Shown one piece after another: positions 35,470 to 45,349 of a stretch of DNA of 64,000 nucleotides (positions within the stretch are counted from its first letter, which is position 1; each line of letters opens with the position of its first letter). The notes under the pieces were generated by a model. That model worked only from the letters and a program-made list of their open reading frames with translations. It searched no databases and was not told the DNA's origin. The stretch is taken from positions 1 to 64,000 of the forward strand of contig JBEKTY010000016.1 in the NCBI GenBank assembly GCA_049515555.1, read 5' to 3'. The stretch comes from JBEKTY01 sp049515555 (lineage in GTDB: Bacteria; Planctomycetota; Planctomycetia; Pirellulales; Thermoguttaceae). The translations under genes and the position numbers were made by a program.

Positions 35470-38400
35470 TCACTTCTGGAGCGTAAACCGTGTCAGCGAA
35501 ATGCAACTCTTGTCTGCGTCTAGAGCGGTCCGCCACAGGCCGAGCACTGATTTGCGGCCGGCGCTGGGGTCGTCGCTGTCGTTGACCAGCGCGCCAACGC
35601 GGATCTCCCGGCCTGCCACCCAGCCCGGCTCGTCCATGTTCCGGAACCGCAGGCGGACCTCGACGTTATAACCCTTGGGCGTCCTCTTCGTGGCCACCAT
35701 CTTGGTGTGGGCGATCGGGGCGCCGATGAACTCCACTGTCGGCTCGTTGCTGCCGTCGGCCGCGGGCACGATCACGAGCTGGAAAGCGCCGATGCCATAC
35801 TCGTTCTGGTAGAGTTTCCAGGGCGCGCGCACGTCGACGAACAACTGCACGCTGTCGGACTCGGTGGGCTTGTCCCGGCGGCGGTTGGTAACCAGCTTGT
35901 CATCCGTCACCTCGACGAGCATCGACAAGACGTAGTCGTCCGCCCAAGCGAGCCGCATTTTGGCGGATAGATCGGCCGGCCCGCGCCATGTGTCCTTGCC
36001 GAGCAAGACCTGTTCCTTGGTGTCGGCCACTTCCGCGGAGAGGTTTGCGGCGTCCCAATCGGCGGCGTCGCCGTCGATATGGATGGATTGTTTGGGCACG
36101 ACGTTGCGCGCACCGAGCATGAAGTCCTTGGTCTTCTTCACTTTTCGGCCGCCGATGGCGCCTTCGACGCAGAGTTGGTATGCGCCTTTCCCGGTGCCGG
36201 CCTTGGGCGTCAGAATCAAGGCTTTCTCGACCTTCGCGCCCGGAGCGAGCGTTTCCTTGATTACGTCCACGTTCCCGTCGAAGCTCTCGCCCCAGCGCAC
36301 GGCCAGCGCGTATGGCTGTGGGGCCTCGCCTTGGTTCTCCAAGCGGATCGCGGCCTCGACCGGTTTGCCGGGTTCGGTGTACTCGGGAATGCGGAGGATG
36401 ATGCTGCAATCCTCGTGGACCTGGCCAGTCACGCCGATCAACACGATCGGATCGTCGGTGACGTACAGGCTGATCCGTCCGTCCTCCGCGCCGACCGTGT
36501 GCCGGTTCAACCACTTGTTCTCCACGACGACCTGTTTCTGCCCCGCGGGCAGCACCCAGTCCGTCATGCTCGCACTGGTACGGGACCACAAGGCCAGGCA
36601 GCGGCGGCCTTCCGTATCGAAGTACGCGCCGCGAACGCCGGAGTCCTCGAATTCCACGACCTTGAGGTACTTGGATTCCGCCAGCCGCCCACGCAGCAGC
36701 AGCCGGTTCGGATTGAATTTCCGTACTTCGCCTCCGGTCAAGTCCACGATTTCTTTGTATGGTCGAAGCTGACCTTCACGGAGCGCGGCCGTCTTCTTCT
36801 GATACCACTTCGGCATCTGTGCCTTGTCCCGGGGATTGACCCACACGCTGGCGACATCCAGGCCGCTGGCCTTCTGCCAAGCCGCCAAATCGGCGGCGCC
36901 TTTTTCCGCCACCTTCGCTCCTAGGCTGGGACTGCTCCCGTAATAGTTGTGGCGATACTCGTTCACTGCGTCCGGGTCGACCGTCACCCCAGGCCGGCCG
37001 TAGGGGTAGCGGGCTATGGCGTGTTCCAACGCCCCCGACCCGTTGTCGACGACGACATTCTCTGCGAACGTGTTGTGCCGGCAGATTTCTTGGTCCGCAT
37101 ACTCGGTGCAATACTTGAGCAACATGTCGCGATAGGGCTTCTCGCGTTCGTAAGTGAGCATGCCCTGGTAGCGGCGCACGTCCCACTTAGACATGATTTC
37201 ATCGGCGTCCGCTTTCACCTTGGCCGCCTCGGTCTGCTTGTGCGCGTCCATAGTGGCGCCGCGCAGTCCGATCCCGCCGAGATTGTTGAAGCAGACGTTG
37301 CGCTCCACACGCTCCGAACAACTGTTGGCGACGTAAATGCCGCCACCGTTGTTGTAGATGAGGTTGCCGCGGAACGTGTTGCCGAAGCCGAATTCGTCGA
37401 AGATGCCACTCGCCTGGTTGTCGTGCATCACGTTGTCTTCGATCGCGATCCCCTCGTTGCCCGAGTCGTACCAGACGGTGGCGGTGCGGTTGTAGGCAAA
37501 CTCGTTGCCGCGCAGCAAGTGATCGACGCAACCGGGGATGAACTTGATGGCGCCCCCGGCCCAAGCCCCATCCACGATCCGCCAGGCGTTGAATCGCACA
37601 AGGTTGTTCTCGAACAGGACCCGGGCGCACGCGCCGCCAATGCCGCCGGTCCATTCGATGCGGTTGTTGCGGATGATGATGTCTTGCCCGTAGACGCCGA
37701 AGGCCCCGCCACCCATCCAATCGATGCGGTTATGCTCGATCACGTGGCCCCGCCCGCCGATGCCCATGGCGCAGCCGGCGCGGGTGAAGTGCAGATTGCG
37801 GACGTGGTTGAACTCCGAAGGCTGGAACAGGCCGCCACACACCACGATTTCCATTTGCGCCGCATTGGGGTCCACGCCGGGCGGCGGGCAGAGGTAGATC
37901 GCCTTGGGACTGTGACCCTCCAGTGGCTCCAGGGTCCAGCAGCCCGGCGCCAGGTCGGCCTTGGTCGCCACGTAGTCTATGACGTCGCTGCCCGCGAAGA
38001 GAATGTTGCCGGGTTGCGAGCGGACGTCCCATTCGCGCGGATCGGAGGGCCCGAAATAGTTGCCCTTCCATCCCTTGACGACCCAGATTCCGTTATCGGT
38101 CTTCGTCCAGCCGGTGATCGGCTCGCTGCCCACCAGTACCGTGCCGTCTTCGCCCTCGACGGTCACCGGCTTGCCGTTATCGCCCCTCGGCAACAAGAGC
38201 ATCTCCTTGAGCACATAGCGGCCCTTGCAGATGTGCAACACGTCGCCGGGACACAAGGCATTCAGCCCACGGCGGATCGATTGGAACGGCTCTTCCCGGC
38301 TGCCGGGATTGGTGTCGGCAGCGGCGGCGTTGGCGATGTCCACATAGTAGGTCTTCCCCACGGGTTTCTCAGGGAAAGCCTTGATCGGGATGACATCGCG

Positions 38401-39156
38401 TGGGTGATACCCGAGCGGCACGTACATCAAGGTGTTGCCGTTGTTGCCCAAGTCCTTCACGGTCTCGCCTTCGGCCTGGAAGGTCCAGCGGGAATAGTCC
38501 GCATTGGCGGTCAACGTGTCCGCCAATTGTCCCGGGTGACGGTGATGCTCCGCAACGGCCCGGGCGAAATCCACCTGCGATCCTTTTTTCACGCGCCAGA
38601 AGCGAATCTCCTTGATCTGGCAATGGGCCTGGGAGCCGCCGCTGCCCAAACCGACGTTCAGCGCGTCCTGGTTGGCAATGCTGCCAATCTTGCTGCCCGG
38701 AATGCCCTTGACTAGCACGCCGTCCTTGTAGAGTTGCAGCGAATCTCCGGCACGCGCGGCGGCGATGTAGTACCACTGCTCGTCCTGAAGTCCGCACGCC
38801 GCGCCCATGCCAAGATCGCCTTCCAGTTCGTGGTGGGTGTCGCAGACGACGAAATACACGTCGCCGTTGGGTTGGTAGCCCAGTTCATAACCCGCCAGCT
38901 TGCTCCACAGTCTCTTTGAGACCAGCGTGTTGGGGGCCATGCCTTTCGCCTTCACCTTGGGCAACGGCTTGAACCAGACTTCGATCAGGAAGTCCTGGTC
39001 CTCTGGGTTGAGGTTATGCTGCTTCTCATCGGGCAGCATCGCGTTGATGGCGGGCCACTCGCCAAACCGATGTCCCCCGTCATCCGCTGCCGACACAGCT
39101 CCGGAAAACACCGCTGTCAAGCCGATCACCAGGAAACCAAGAACATGTCTTTTCAT
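35470..39156 (-). CDS. Giant secreted LamG - right-handed beta-helix - CBM9-like protein
   Basis: 1228 aa with a signal peptide (LGFLVIGLTAVFSGAVSA). Residues about 50-225 are LamG/concanavalin-like (QWYYIAAARAGDSLQLYKDG). Residues about 265-690 form a right-handed beta-helix: TYYVDIANAAAADTNPGS, a PGDVLHICKGRY turn, and repeated N-rich coils such as IIIRNNRIEW, HLLRGNEFAYN and NTFRGNLIYNNGGG. A late CBM9-like domain (SIHIDGDAADWDAA, VQLFVDVRAPW) ends the protein. It is probably a polysaccharide lyase or hydrolase. Start 39156 is preceded by AAGGAAT, which overlaps the stop codon of a truncated transposase gene reading the same way. Confidence 0.75.
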   Translation of the reverse strand: MKRHVLGFLVIGLTAVFSGAVSAADDGGHRFGEWPAINAMLPDEKQHNLNPEDQDFLIEVWFKPLPKVKAKGMAPNTLVSKRLWSKLAGYELGYQPNGDVYFVVCDTHHELEGDLGMGAACGLQDEQWYYIAAARAGDSLQLYKDGVLVKGIPGSKIGSIANQDALNVGLGSGGSQAHCQIKEIRFWRVKKGSQVDFARAVAEHHRHPGQLADTLTANADYSRWTFQAEGETVKDLGNNGNTLMYVPLGYHPRDVIPIKAFPEKPVGKTYYVDIANAAAADTNPGSREEPFQSIRRGLNALCPGDVLHICKGRYVLKEMLLLPRGDNGKPVTVEGEDGTVLVGSEPITGWTKTDNGIWVVKGWKGNYFGPSDPREWDVRSQPGNILFAGSDVIDYVATKADLAPGCWTLEPLEGHSPKAIYLCPPPGVDPNAAQMEIVVCGGLFQPSEFNHVRNLHFTRAGCAMGIGGRGHVIEHNRIDWMGGGAFGVYGQDIIIRNNRIEWTGGIGGACARVLFENNLVRFNAWRIVDGAWAGGAIKFIPGCVDHLLRGNEFAYNRTATVWYDSGNEGIAIEDNVMHDNQASGIFDEFGFGNTFRGNLIYNNGGGIYVANSCSERVERNVCFNNLGGIGLRGATMDAHKQTEAAKVKADADEIMSKWDVRRYQGMLTYEREKPYRDMLLKYCTEYADQEICRHNTFAENVVVDNGSGALEHAIARYPYGRPGVTVDPDAVNEYRHNYYGSSPSLGAKVAEKGAADLAAWQKASGLDVASVWVNPRDKAQMPKWYQKKTAALREGQLRPYKEIVDLTGGEVRKFNPNRLLLRGRLAESKYLKVVEFEDSGVRGAYFDTEGRRCLALWSRTSASMTDWVLPAGQKQVVVENKWLNRHTVGAEDGRISLYVTDDPIVLIGVTGQVHEDCSIILRIPEYTEPGKPVEAAIRLENQGEAPQPYALAVRWGESFDGNVDVIKETLAPGAKVEKALILTPKAGTGKGAYQLCVEGAIGGRKVKKTKDFMLGARNVVPKQSIHIDGDAADWDAANLSAEVADTKEQVLLGKDTWRGPADLSAKMRLAWADDYVLSMLVEVTDDKLVTNRRRDKPTESDSVQLFVDVRAPWKLYQNEYGIGAFQLVIVPAADGSNEPTVEFIGAPIAHTKMVATKRTPKGYNVEVRLRFRNMDEPGWVAGREIRVGALVNDSDDPSAGRKSVLGLWRTALDADKSCISLTRFTLQK

Positions 39157-39168
39157 CGGTTGGATTCC

Positions 39169-39885
39169 TTAACTCGCATGGTCCCCATAGATGCCGTCGC
39201 GATCACGTAGCAGGAAACGTGGGGCTGCTTCGTACGGGAAGGCGTCGATGATCTGCGGGCCGGCCCATTCGGCATAGGGATGGTCGGTCACGTTGAAGTG
39301 AACGACCCGTCGTCGGTCATGACGCAGCACGATGAACACGTACAGAACGTGGAACGTGACCGTCGGCACGGTGAAAAAGTCGCAGGCAGCGATATCCGGA
39401 ACGTGATTCGCCAGGAATGTCCGCCAGTTCTGCGATGGCGGCTTCCTGGTGCGGACCATGTACTTGGCGACCGTGCGTTCCGCAGCCTGGTAGCCCGGCA
39501 AGAGCAATTCCGACAGAATTCGGGGTGCGCCCCAGAGCGGATTCTCACGAGACATGCGGCGAATCAGTTCGCGGACTTCGCGTTGGACGGGAGGCCGTCC
39601 GGGCTTCCTAGCCCTCGACTTCCATCGCCAGTAGAGCCTGAATCCTTGTCGGTGCCACTGGATAACTGTTTCGGGTTGGACGATGGCCAGCGCCGATCGC
39701 CAGTTGGCCCAAAGCCGGGAGAGCAAGACCCAGAAGATGCGGTCGCGGGGGCGGAGTCTCGGGCGCTTGACGGACTGCTTGAACACGGCCACCTGCTGTC
39801 GCAGTGCGAGGTTCTCGATGGCTGTGGCAGCGCGGCCGAGAATGAACGTCCGAAGGAAGAGAAAGATGGCTTGGATAATGCCCAT
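39169..39885 (-). pseudogene. Truncated IS3/IS481-like integrase-type transposase
   Basis: 238 aa of an rve/DDE transposase. The N-terminal helix-turn-helix region is present (ENLALRQQVAVFKQ, RPRLRPRDRIFWVLLSRLW, VIQWHRQGFRLYWRWKSR). The catalytic core begins with ACDFFTVPT (first Asp) and LLRDRDGIYGD (second Asp). The frame then stops, so the final Glu and the C-terminal third are missing. The gene is therefore inactive. Its stop overlaps the ribosome binding site of the beta-helix gene at 39156. An alternative start at 39918 adds 11 residues. No clear terminal inverted repeat was found. Confidence 0.75.
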
Positions 39886-40106
39886 GGCCTGTCGCTCCCG
39901 CAGTTGCCAAATCGGCAATCCTACTGGGATGTGTCAGCGTAAGCAAACGGTTGGCGACGCAATCTTTCCACGGCCGCCGCAGAATCCCCAGCTTCGGCTC
40001 TTCCCTGGTCTTTGGAATCGGCTATCCTAATGTAAGGTGCCGATTCCGCCAGATGCCGTAAGTCGTTGCATGGTAACGCGGACGGAGTTTTTGGGAGGGA
40101 CAGGCA

Positions 40107-42545
40107 TCAGAACTCGGGGACCGGCTGGCCGTCGTGGCGGTTGACCAGGCAGCGCAAGACCTCGGGGTCGATGCTTGCAGGGATGGCACGGACGTGGCCA
40201 TCGCAGAAGGCCGCCAGGAAGACCCCGGGCCACAGGCCCACGAGCCCCTCCCGCGGATTCTTGGGGTCGTACTGCAAATCGTCCGGCTTGGTCCACGCCA
40301 CGGCCCGGGCGTCGCTGGCCTCGACCACCATGATCGTGTTGGAGAATCCGTCGGTAACGTCGGCCGGCCCGATCTTTTCCGTGCCGGGAAAGACACTATC
40401 CTTGTCGCGAAAGGTCAGGTAATTGGTCATCCCCGGCGCCGCCTGGCTGGCCGGGCTGCGGTAGACCGCCGGCATCCGCGGAATGAGCGCCTTGTTGTGC
40501 TCACTGTCCCACGGCTCGTCGAGATGGAACTGTTTGAAGAGATCCTCCCGATCGAGATAGGGCAGGATGGCCACCCGCCAGCTCAACAGCGGCTTGCCGG
40601 TCTGCTTGTCGGCGGTGTACGCCGGCGGGAAGGCCCGTATCGCGCTTTCGTAATTCAGCATCGCCAGGGCGATCTGCTTCAGATTGTTCATCGACGCGGC
40701 GCGGCGGGCCGCCTGGCGGGCTGCCTGCACGGCCGGCAGCAGCAGGGCCACCCCGATCGGGGCCACCATCGCCGTGCCCATGCCGGGCATGGTGCCGCGG
40801 CCCTGCTGCTCGATGCCCAAGGCCGTGCGGCGGACCGCGCTCACATTAGGCCGAAGATGCGGCAGGATCGAGCCGGCCGAGGGGAGCATCGACGCATCCA
40901 GCTCGATCCCCTCCCGCGCGAGCTGGCCGGCAAGCATCTGCGCTAACACGCCAACCATCGGGTACAGGGCCTCGGCGCAGCGGCGGGTATCGCCGTATGA
41001 GAGGGCCGACGGGCCGTCGCCCTCCTGGAACAACCGGGCCACGTCCGGAGCGGCGGCCAGCGACTGGAAAGCCGGGCCGCGGGCCAGATACGCCTTGACC
41101 TGCTGCGGCCCGGTCGCCAGGATCAACTCTTTATCGGTGAGGCACCAGGCGGGGGCAAGGGGGAAGGGCTCGCCGCGGATCTGGAGGAAATAAATCTCCC
41201 GCCCGGCAAAGTGGAAGCTCTTGATCGCCGGCGGCAGCGGGCCGGAACGCGGCCCGCCGGGGCCGCCCGGCTGCTCGTTGCCGAGCCGTTGCACGAGCGC
41301 GGCCAGCCGCTCAAGCGTCGCGGCCAGCCGTTGCGGATCGTTCACGCTGACGACCATGGTCGCCACGAGGCCGCCCTCGCCCGGCGAGTTGTACAGGCAC
41401 CAGACGTCGCCCAAGGGCTTGACGAGATCGTCGCGGAGGTCGATGCCGAAATCCCGATGGAAGCGATCCAGGTTCTGCGTGAGCTCCTGGCGGGCGCGGG
41501 GCTCGACCTTGCCGAGGATTGTTAAGACGGTTTCCAGGGCCTCGTCGGCGCTCAGCCGGGCGGCCAGGGCGATGGTTGCGTCGCGGGGGATGGGGGCCAG
41601 GTCGGCCGCGGCCAGCGGCTTGCCGGCCGCCAACTTCAGCAGTCCGGCGGGCTGGCCCTCGATCCGCACCAGCGTGCGGCTCAGCGAGCCTTCGCCATCC
41701 AGGCCGGTAACAGAGACCAGGGCCGTGACGTTGCCCAGGCCCATGGCCTCCAGGCCCGCCTGCACCTGGGGACCGCCCAGCGGGGCGAACTGCTCGATAA
41801 TCTTCTTCAGGTTGATGTACATGATGGTCGAGGGCCGCTCGACGGGCAGGTCCTTGCGGATCGCCTGGAGCCACTCGGGCGCCGGGCCCTTGGCCCGCTC
41901 GACGATCCCTTCCAGCGACCCGGCGCCCAGGCCGGCCAGCAGGTATCGGCCCTTGATGCCCCAGGCGACGCTCAGACCGGCCGGGCCAAGCTTCAGCCGA
42001 TAGCCGGACAAGCCCGTCACCAAGCCGGGGTCGAGCTTCTCGACCGAGCCTTCGGGCAGCAGGGCCTGGAATTTTTCCAAGAGGGGCGCCAAGGCCGGGG
42101 CGTCGCCGCCCAGGTTGACGATCAGCCCGCCGCGGATGTCGGGCCCCCGCGCCGTGAGGGCGGCGGGGGCAATGAAGACCGCCGCGGGCCGGCTGAGGAC
42201 CCTCTTGGCCCAGGGGTAAAGCTCGGCGGCCAGGGCCGCCCCCGGCCCGTGGCCCTGTGCGGCGGCCTGGCCCAGGTATCCGGAGATCGTGCGGTCGATG
42301 GCCTTACAGAACTCGCGGACCTCCGGCTCGGCCAGGAGTTGCTCGGTCTGGTTGGGGCTCTTGGCGTCGGGCACGGCCATGCCCGACCAGCTCGCGTAGA
42401 ACAGGCACTCGGCCGGGGCGACGCGGGCCAGCGCCGGGTCTTCCGGCAAGGGCGGGATCCCCAGCGGAATGGGCGCCCCGCCCAGCAACGGCAGCAGGCC
42501 AAGCCAGACAATCGCGGTCAAACCGAAGGCAGGAACCATAGCCAT
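40107..42545 (-). CDS. DUF1559-type protein fused to an N-terminal DUF3352-like region
   Basis: 812 aa with a signal-like N-terminus (FGLTAIVWLGLLPLLGGA); start 42545 follows GGAGAAAG. Residues about 35-580 resemble DUF3352-like envelope proteins (FYASWSGMAVPD, STIMYINLKKIIEQF, ATIALAARLSADEALETV). Near 600 a hydrophobic segment (TAMVAPIGVALLLPAVQAARQAA) leads into the DUF1559 pattern MNNLKQIALAMLNYES, LSWRVAILPYLD and DVTDGFSNTIMVVE. The terminal AAFCDGHVRAIP is a variant of the planctomycete H-X9-DG motif. Ordinary DUF1559 proteins are about 300-350 aa with an N-terminal prepilin-like helix; here that helix is internal. Function unknown. Confidence 0.75.
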   Translation of the reverse strand: MAMVPAFGLTAIVWLGLLPLLGGAPIPLGIPPLPEDPALARVAPAECLFYASWSGMAVPDAKSPNQTEQLLAEPEVREFCKAIDRTISGYLGQAAAQGHGPGAALAAELYPWAKRVLSRPAAVFIAPAALTARGPDIRGGLIVNLGGDAPALAPLLEKFQALLPEGSVEKLDPGLVTGLSGYRLKLGPAGLSVAWGIKGRYLLAGLGAGSLEGIVERAKGPAPEWLQAIRKDLPVERPSTIMYINLKKIIEQFAPLGGPQVQAGLEAMGLGNVTALVSVTGLDGEGSLSRTLVRIEGQPAGLLKLAAGKPLAAADLAPIPRDATIALAARLSADEALETVLTILGKVEPRARQELTQNLDRFHRDFGIDLRDDLVKPLGDVWCLYNSPGEGGLVATMVVSVNDPQRLAATLERLAALVQRLGNEQPGGPGGPRSGPLPPAIKSFHFAGREIYFLQIRGEPFPLAPAWCLTDKELILATGPQQVKAYLARGPAFQSLAAAPDVARLFQEGDGPSALSYGDTRRCAEALYPMVGVLAQMLAGQLAREGIELDASMLPSAGSILPHLRPNVSAVRRTALGIEQQGRGTMPGMGTAMVAPIGVALLLPAVQAARQAARRAASMNNLKQIALAMLNYESAIRAFPPAYTADKQTGKPLLSWRVAILPYLDREDLFKQFHLDEPWDSEHNKALIPRMPAVYRSPASQAAPGMTNYLTFRDKDSVFPGTEKIGPADVTDGFSNTIMVVEASDARAVAWTKPDDLQYDPKNPREGLVGLWPGVFLAAFCDGHVRAIPASIDPEVLRCLVNRHDGQPVPEF

Positions 42546-42570
42546 GATCTTTCTCCACTGTACGCCGGAA

Positions 42571-42646
42571 GGGGACAGGTCCGTATTTTCGGCCCACGTT
42601 CTCTCCCGAAAGAAGCGCGAACCCGCCGAAAAACGGACCAGTCCCC
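42571..42646. repeat. Palindromic repeat with GGGGACAGG ends
   Basis: GGGGACAGGTCCGTATTTTC at 42571 onward is complementary, with a few mismatches, to 42626-42646, which ends in GTCCCC. The GGGGACAGG core recurs at 48085-48160, so this looks like a dispersed REP-like element. It occupies much of the 306-nt divergent gap 42546-42851 between the DUF1559 gene and the methyltransferase gene, which otherwise shows no gene. Confidence 0.55.
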
Positions 42647-42851
42647 GCCGGCCTTGACGCCGGGCATTCTACCATAACAGCCGGCGGCTAACAGCCACCG
42701 GAGAACCGCCGGAGGGCCGCCGGCAATGGCGAAATCCCAAATAAATTGGCGGCAACAGGTCTAGCCGATCGGCCCGCCGAGTGCTAACCTACTGGTAACG
42801 CAAGTGCGGTCGGCGACCGAAGTGTGATGTTTTTCCCACCATAAGTCGAGC

Positions 42852-43604
42852 ATGCCCACCCAAAAGCTGACCAAGAAGGGCCGCTCGAGCCGTGGCGGGC
42901 GCCCGGCCGGGCCGCCGCGGCCGAAGAAGGTCTTCAACCGCCTCCTGGAGCACCGCTTAATCAAGCAGGTGAGCTTCGAGGAGTATCGCCGGAAGGTGCG
43001 GGACGTGTACGACGGCCCGCAGGGGGCGATTCTGGCCACTTGCAGCCTGCTGTCGCTCCATATCCCGCTGGGCGAGCGGCTGTTCCAGAAGCGGAAGTTC
43101 GATCTGCGGGACGCCCGCGACATCCTGGACGTGGGCAGCGGGGCGGGGCAGCTCGCCCGGCACGTGCTGAAGTATGCCGACCGCGAGGCGCGGATTACCT
43201 GTTTCGACCTGTCGCACGAGATGTTGCGGCGGGCGCGGGGCCGGCTGAAGAGCGGCCGGCCGCGGTTCGTGGTGGCCGACGTTACCCGGCTGCCCTTCCC
43301 GGCGGCCAGTTTCGATTGCGTTACCTGCGGCTACGTGCTGGAGCACTTGCCCGATGCCCGGCTGGGCCTGGCCGAGCTGGCCCGGGTCATGAAACCCGGG
43401 GCCCGCATGCTCCTGCTCACCACCGAGGACAATTTTTCGGGGGCCTGGACCAGCCGCATCTGGTGCTGCCGGACCTATAATCGCAAGGAGTTGGCGCGGA
43501 TTGCCGAGAACCTGGGCTTGCACTGGCGGCAGGAACTCTGGTACACGCGGATGCACAAGATGCTGCGGGCCGGCGGCATCTGCGCGGAGCTGGTCAAGTC
43601 GTAA
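42852..43604 (+). CDS. Class I SAM-dependent methyltransferase
   Basis: 250 aa. A basic, Pro/Arg-rich N-terminal 25 residues (KKGRSSRGGRPAGPPRPKK) precede a Rossmann-type methyltransferase of the Methyltransf_11 kind. Motif I is ILDVGSGAGQLA, followed by CFDLSHEMLRRAR, FVVADVTRLPFPAASFD and a LEHLPDARLGLAELARVMKPG segment. The substrate is unknown; UbiE-like small molecules and lipids are typical. It is 312 nt upstream of the KamA-family gene on the same strand, so membership of that cluster is possible but not shown. Confidence 0.8.
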   Translation: MPTQKLTKKGRSSRGGRPAGPPRPKKVFNRLLEHRLIKQVSFEEYRRKVRDVYDGPQGAILATCSLLSLHIPLGERLFQKRKFDLRDARDILDVGSGAGQLARHVLKYADREARITCFDLSHEMLRRARGRLKSGRPRFVVADVTRLPFPAASFDCVTCGYVLEHLPDARLGLAELARVMKPGARMLLLTTEDNFSGAWTSRIWCCRTYNRKELARIAENLGLHWRQELWYTRMHKMLRAGGICAELVKS

Positions 43605-43650
43605 TGGATTGGGGCTTGGAAGTGGTTTCTGTTCTGGAAGGTCGGAAAAT

Positions 43651-43682
43651 GGTGGGGCTCGCTGCGCTCGACCCACCCTACC
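43651..43682. repeat. GGTGGGGCTCG..CGACCCACC hairpin element, copy 1
   Basis: GGTGGG pairs with CCCACC around a GCTCGCTGCGCTCG core. A variant of the same element lies at 60054-60086, so it is a dispersed palindromic repeat. It falls just after the methyltransferase gene and may serve as its transcription terminator. Confidence 0.5.
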
Positions 43683-43742
43683 TTGCATCGCCTCAGAAAC
43701 GAAGCTGGGCCGCTAATTTTGATCCTGGGAGTGTTTTCGCCC

Positions 43743-43770
43743 TTGACTTTTTTTCGTCTGCGGGTATGAA
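43743..43770 (+). promoter_or_regulatory. Putative sigma-70-like promoter upstream of the KamA-family gene
   Basis: TTGACT at 43743-43748 and TATGAA at 43765-43770 are separated by 16 nt, inside an unusually T-rich stretch of otherwise GC-rich DNA. It would give a leader of about 140 nt before the ATG at 43917. Assignment is by consensus only. Confidence 0.35.
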
Positions 43771-43916
43771 AATGTTCTTGTGGGCCGCGCGTTCGGCCGA
43801 ATGGTAATAGAAACAGTTTGGGCGGGGGCGGCGGATCGCTCCCGCCAGGCGCCGGCCAGGCCCGGCGTCACGGCCCGGAAGGACCGGGTCGGCAGTTCCT
43901 CTCGGAGAATTCGAGG

Positions 43917-45233
43917 ATGAACGAGATTGATACAGGTCCATCGACGGGCTGCCGCGTAGAAGTCGATGAGGAACCTCCGGGTAGTTCGGGCAGCTTCTTC
44001 TCCTGCCGAGCCTCTTCGCAGGTGCAGCGGTCGCTCTGGCCGCTGGTGTTTCCGCAACCGGACGAGTTCGTGTACTCGTCGCTCTCGGGGCCAAGGCCCC
44101 CTCGGAACAGCCCCAAGACGCGGGCCTTCCGCAGGGCCTTCTTCCGCGACATCACCGACAAGCAGTGGAACGACTGGCGGTGGCAGGCGCGGAGCCGCAT
44201 CCGCACCCTGGAGCAGTTGGCCCGCATGCTCGTGCTTTCCGACGAGGAGCGCGAGGGGCTGGACCGCTCGGGGGCCAGCCTGCCGGTGGGCATTACGCCC
44301 TATTACATGAGCCTCCTGTCGCCCACCGAGCCCCTGCAACCGCTACGGCGGACGGTCATTCCCACGGCCCGCGAGTTCGCCTCCGGCCGGGGCGAGGCGG
44401 CCGACCCGCTGGGCGAAGAGCACGACAGCCCGGTGCCGGGCCTGGTGCACCGCTATCCCGATCGCGTGCTGCTCCTGGTGCTGGACTACTGCTCGAGCTA
44501 TTGCCGCTACTGCACCCGCTCGCGGGTGGTGGGGCAGGGCGAAATCCTGCCCAGCCAGGAGCGGCTGCAGCAGGCCTTCGACTACATCGCCCGCACGCCG
44601 GCCATCCGCGACGTGCTCCTCAGCGGGGGCGACCCCCTCTTCCTCAGCGACGGGCGGCTGGACGAGATCCTCACCCGCCTGCGGGCCATCCCGCACGTCG
44701 AGTTCGTCCGCATCGGCACGAAAATGCCCGCCGTGCTGCCGCAGCGCATCACACGCGAGTTGTGCCGCATGTTGCGCAAGCATCACCCGCTGTGGATGAG
44801 CCTGCATTTCACCCATCCCGACGAGTGCACGCCCGAGACCTTCCAGGCCTGCACCCGGTTGGCCGACGCCGGTATCCCCTTGGGCTCGCAGACGGTGCTG
44901 CTGCGGGGCATCAACGACGACGTGGCGACGATGAAGCGCTTGATGCACGGCCTGTTGAAGATGCGGGTCCGCCCGTATTACCTGTATCAGTGCGACCCGA
45001 TCACCGGCTCTTCGCACTTTCGGACCTCCGTGGCCAAGGGGCTGGAGATCATCGAGGGATTGCGGGGGCACACGACGGGCTACGCCGTGCCCACCTATGT
45101 GATCGACGCCCCGGGCGGCGGCGGCAAGATCCCCTTGCAGCCCGATTACGTCGTGGGCCGGGAGGGCGAGGACCTGCTGCTGCGCAACTTCCGGGGCGGC
45201 GCCTACCGCTATCCCGACCCGCATCGGGAGTAG
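43917..45233 (+). CDS. KamA-family radical SAM enzyme (lysine 2,3-aminomutase-like)
   Basis: 438 aa from the ATG at 43917, which follows GGAG/GAGG; the longer frame from 43818 is Gly-rich shadow. The radical SAM cluster motif is Cys192-x3-Cys196-x2-Cys199 in YCSSYCRYCTRSR. The glycine-rich SAM site is LLSGGDPL. The PLP-binding lysine of the aminomutases is Lys404 in GGGGKIPL, so both cofactors are probably used. Known relatives move an amino group from C2 to C3 of lysine or glutamate, giving beta-amino acids; some KamA homologues act elsewhere, such as EpmB. It is followed by two ATP-grasp ligase genes on the same strand, which suggests a pathway using a beta-amino acid. Confidence 0.9.
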   Translation: MNEIDTGPSTGCRVEVDEEPPGSSGSFFSCRASSQVQRSLWPLVFPQPDEFVYSSLSGPRPPRNSPKTRAFRRAFFRDITDKQWNDWRWQARSRIRTLEQLARMLVLSDEEREGLDRSGASLPVGITPYYMSLLSPTEPLQPLRRTVIPTAREFASGRGEAADPLGEEHDSPVPGLVHRYPDRVLLLVLDYCSSYCRYCTRSRVVGQGEILPSQERLQQAFDYIARTPAIRDVLLSGGDPLFLSDGRLDEILTRLRAIPHVEFVRIGTKMPAVLPQRITRELCRMLRKHHPLWMSLHFTHPDECTPETFQACTRLADAGIPLGSQTVLLRGINDDVATMKRLMHGLLKMRVRPYYLYQCDPITGSSHFRTSVAKGLEIIEGLRGHTTGYAVPTYVIDAPGGGGKIPLQPDYVVGREGEDLLLRNFRGGAYRYPDPHRE

Positions 45234-45343
<110 letters not shown>

Positions 45344-45349
45344 ATTTCC

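Noticed and set aside
43818..43916. Longer KamA-like start
   Set aside because: The added 33 residues are Gly/Pro-rich without family resemblance, and the ATG at 43917 has nearby purine-rich sites.
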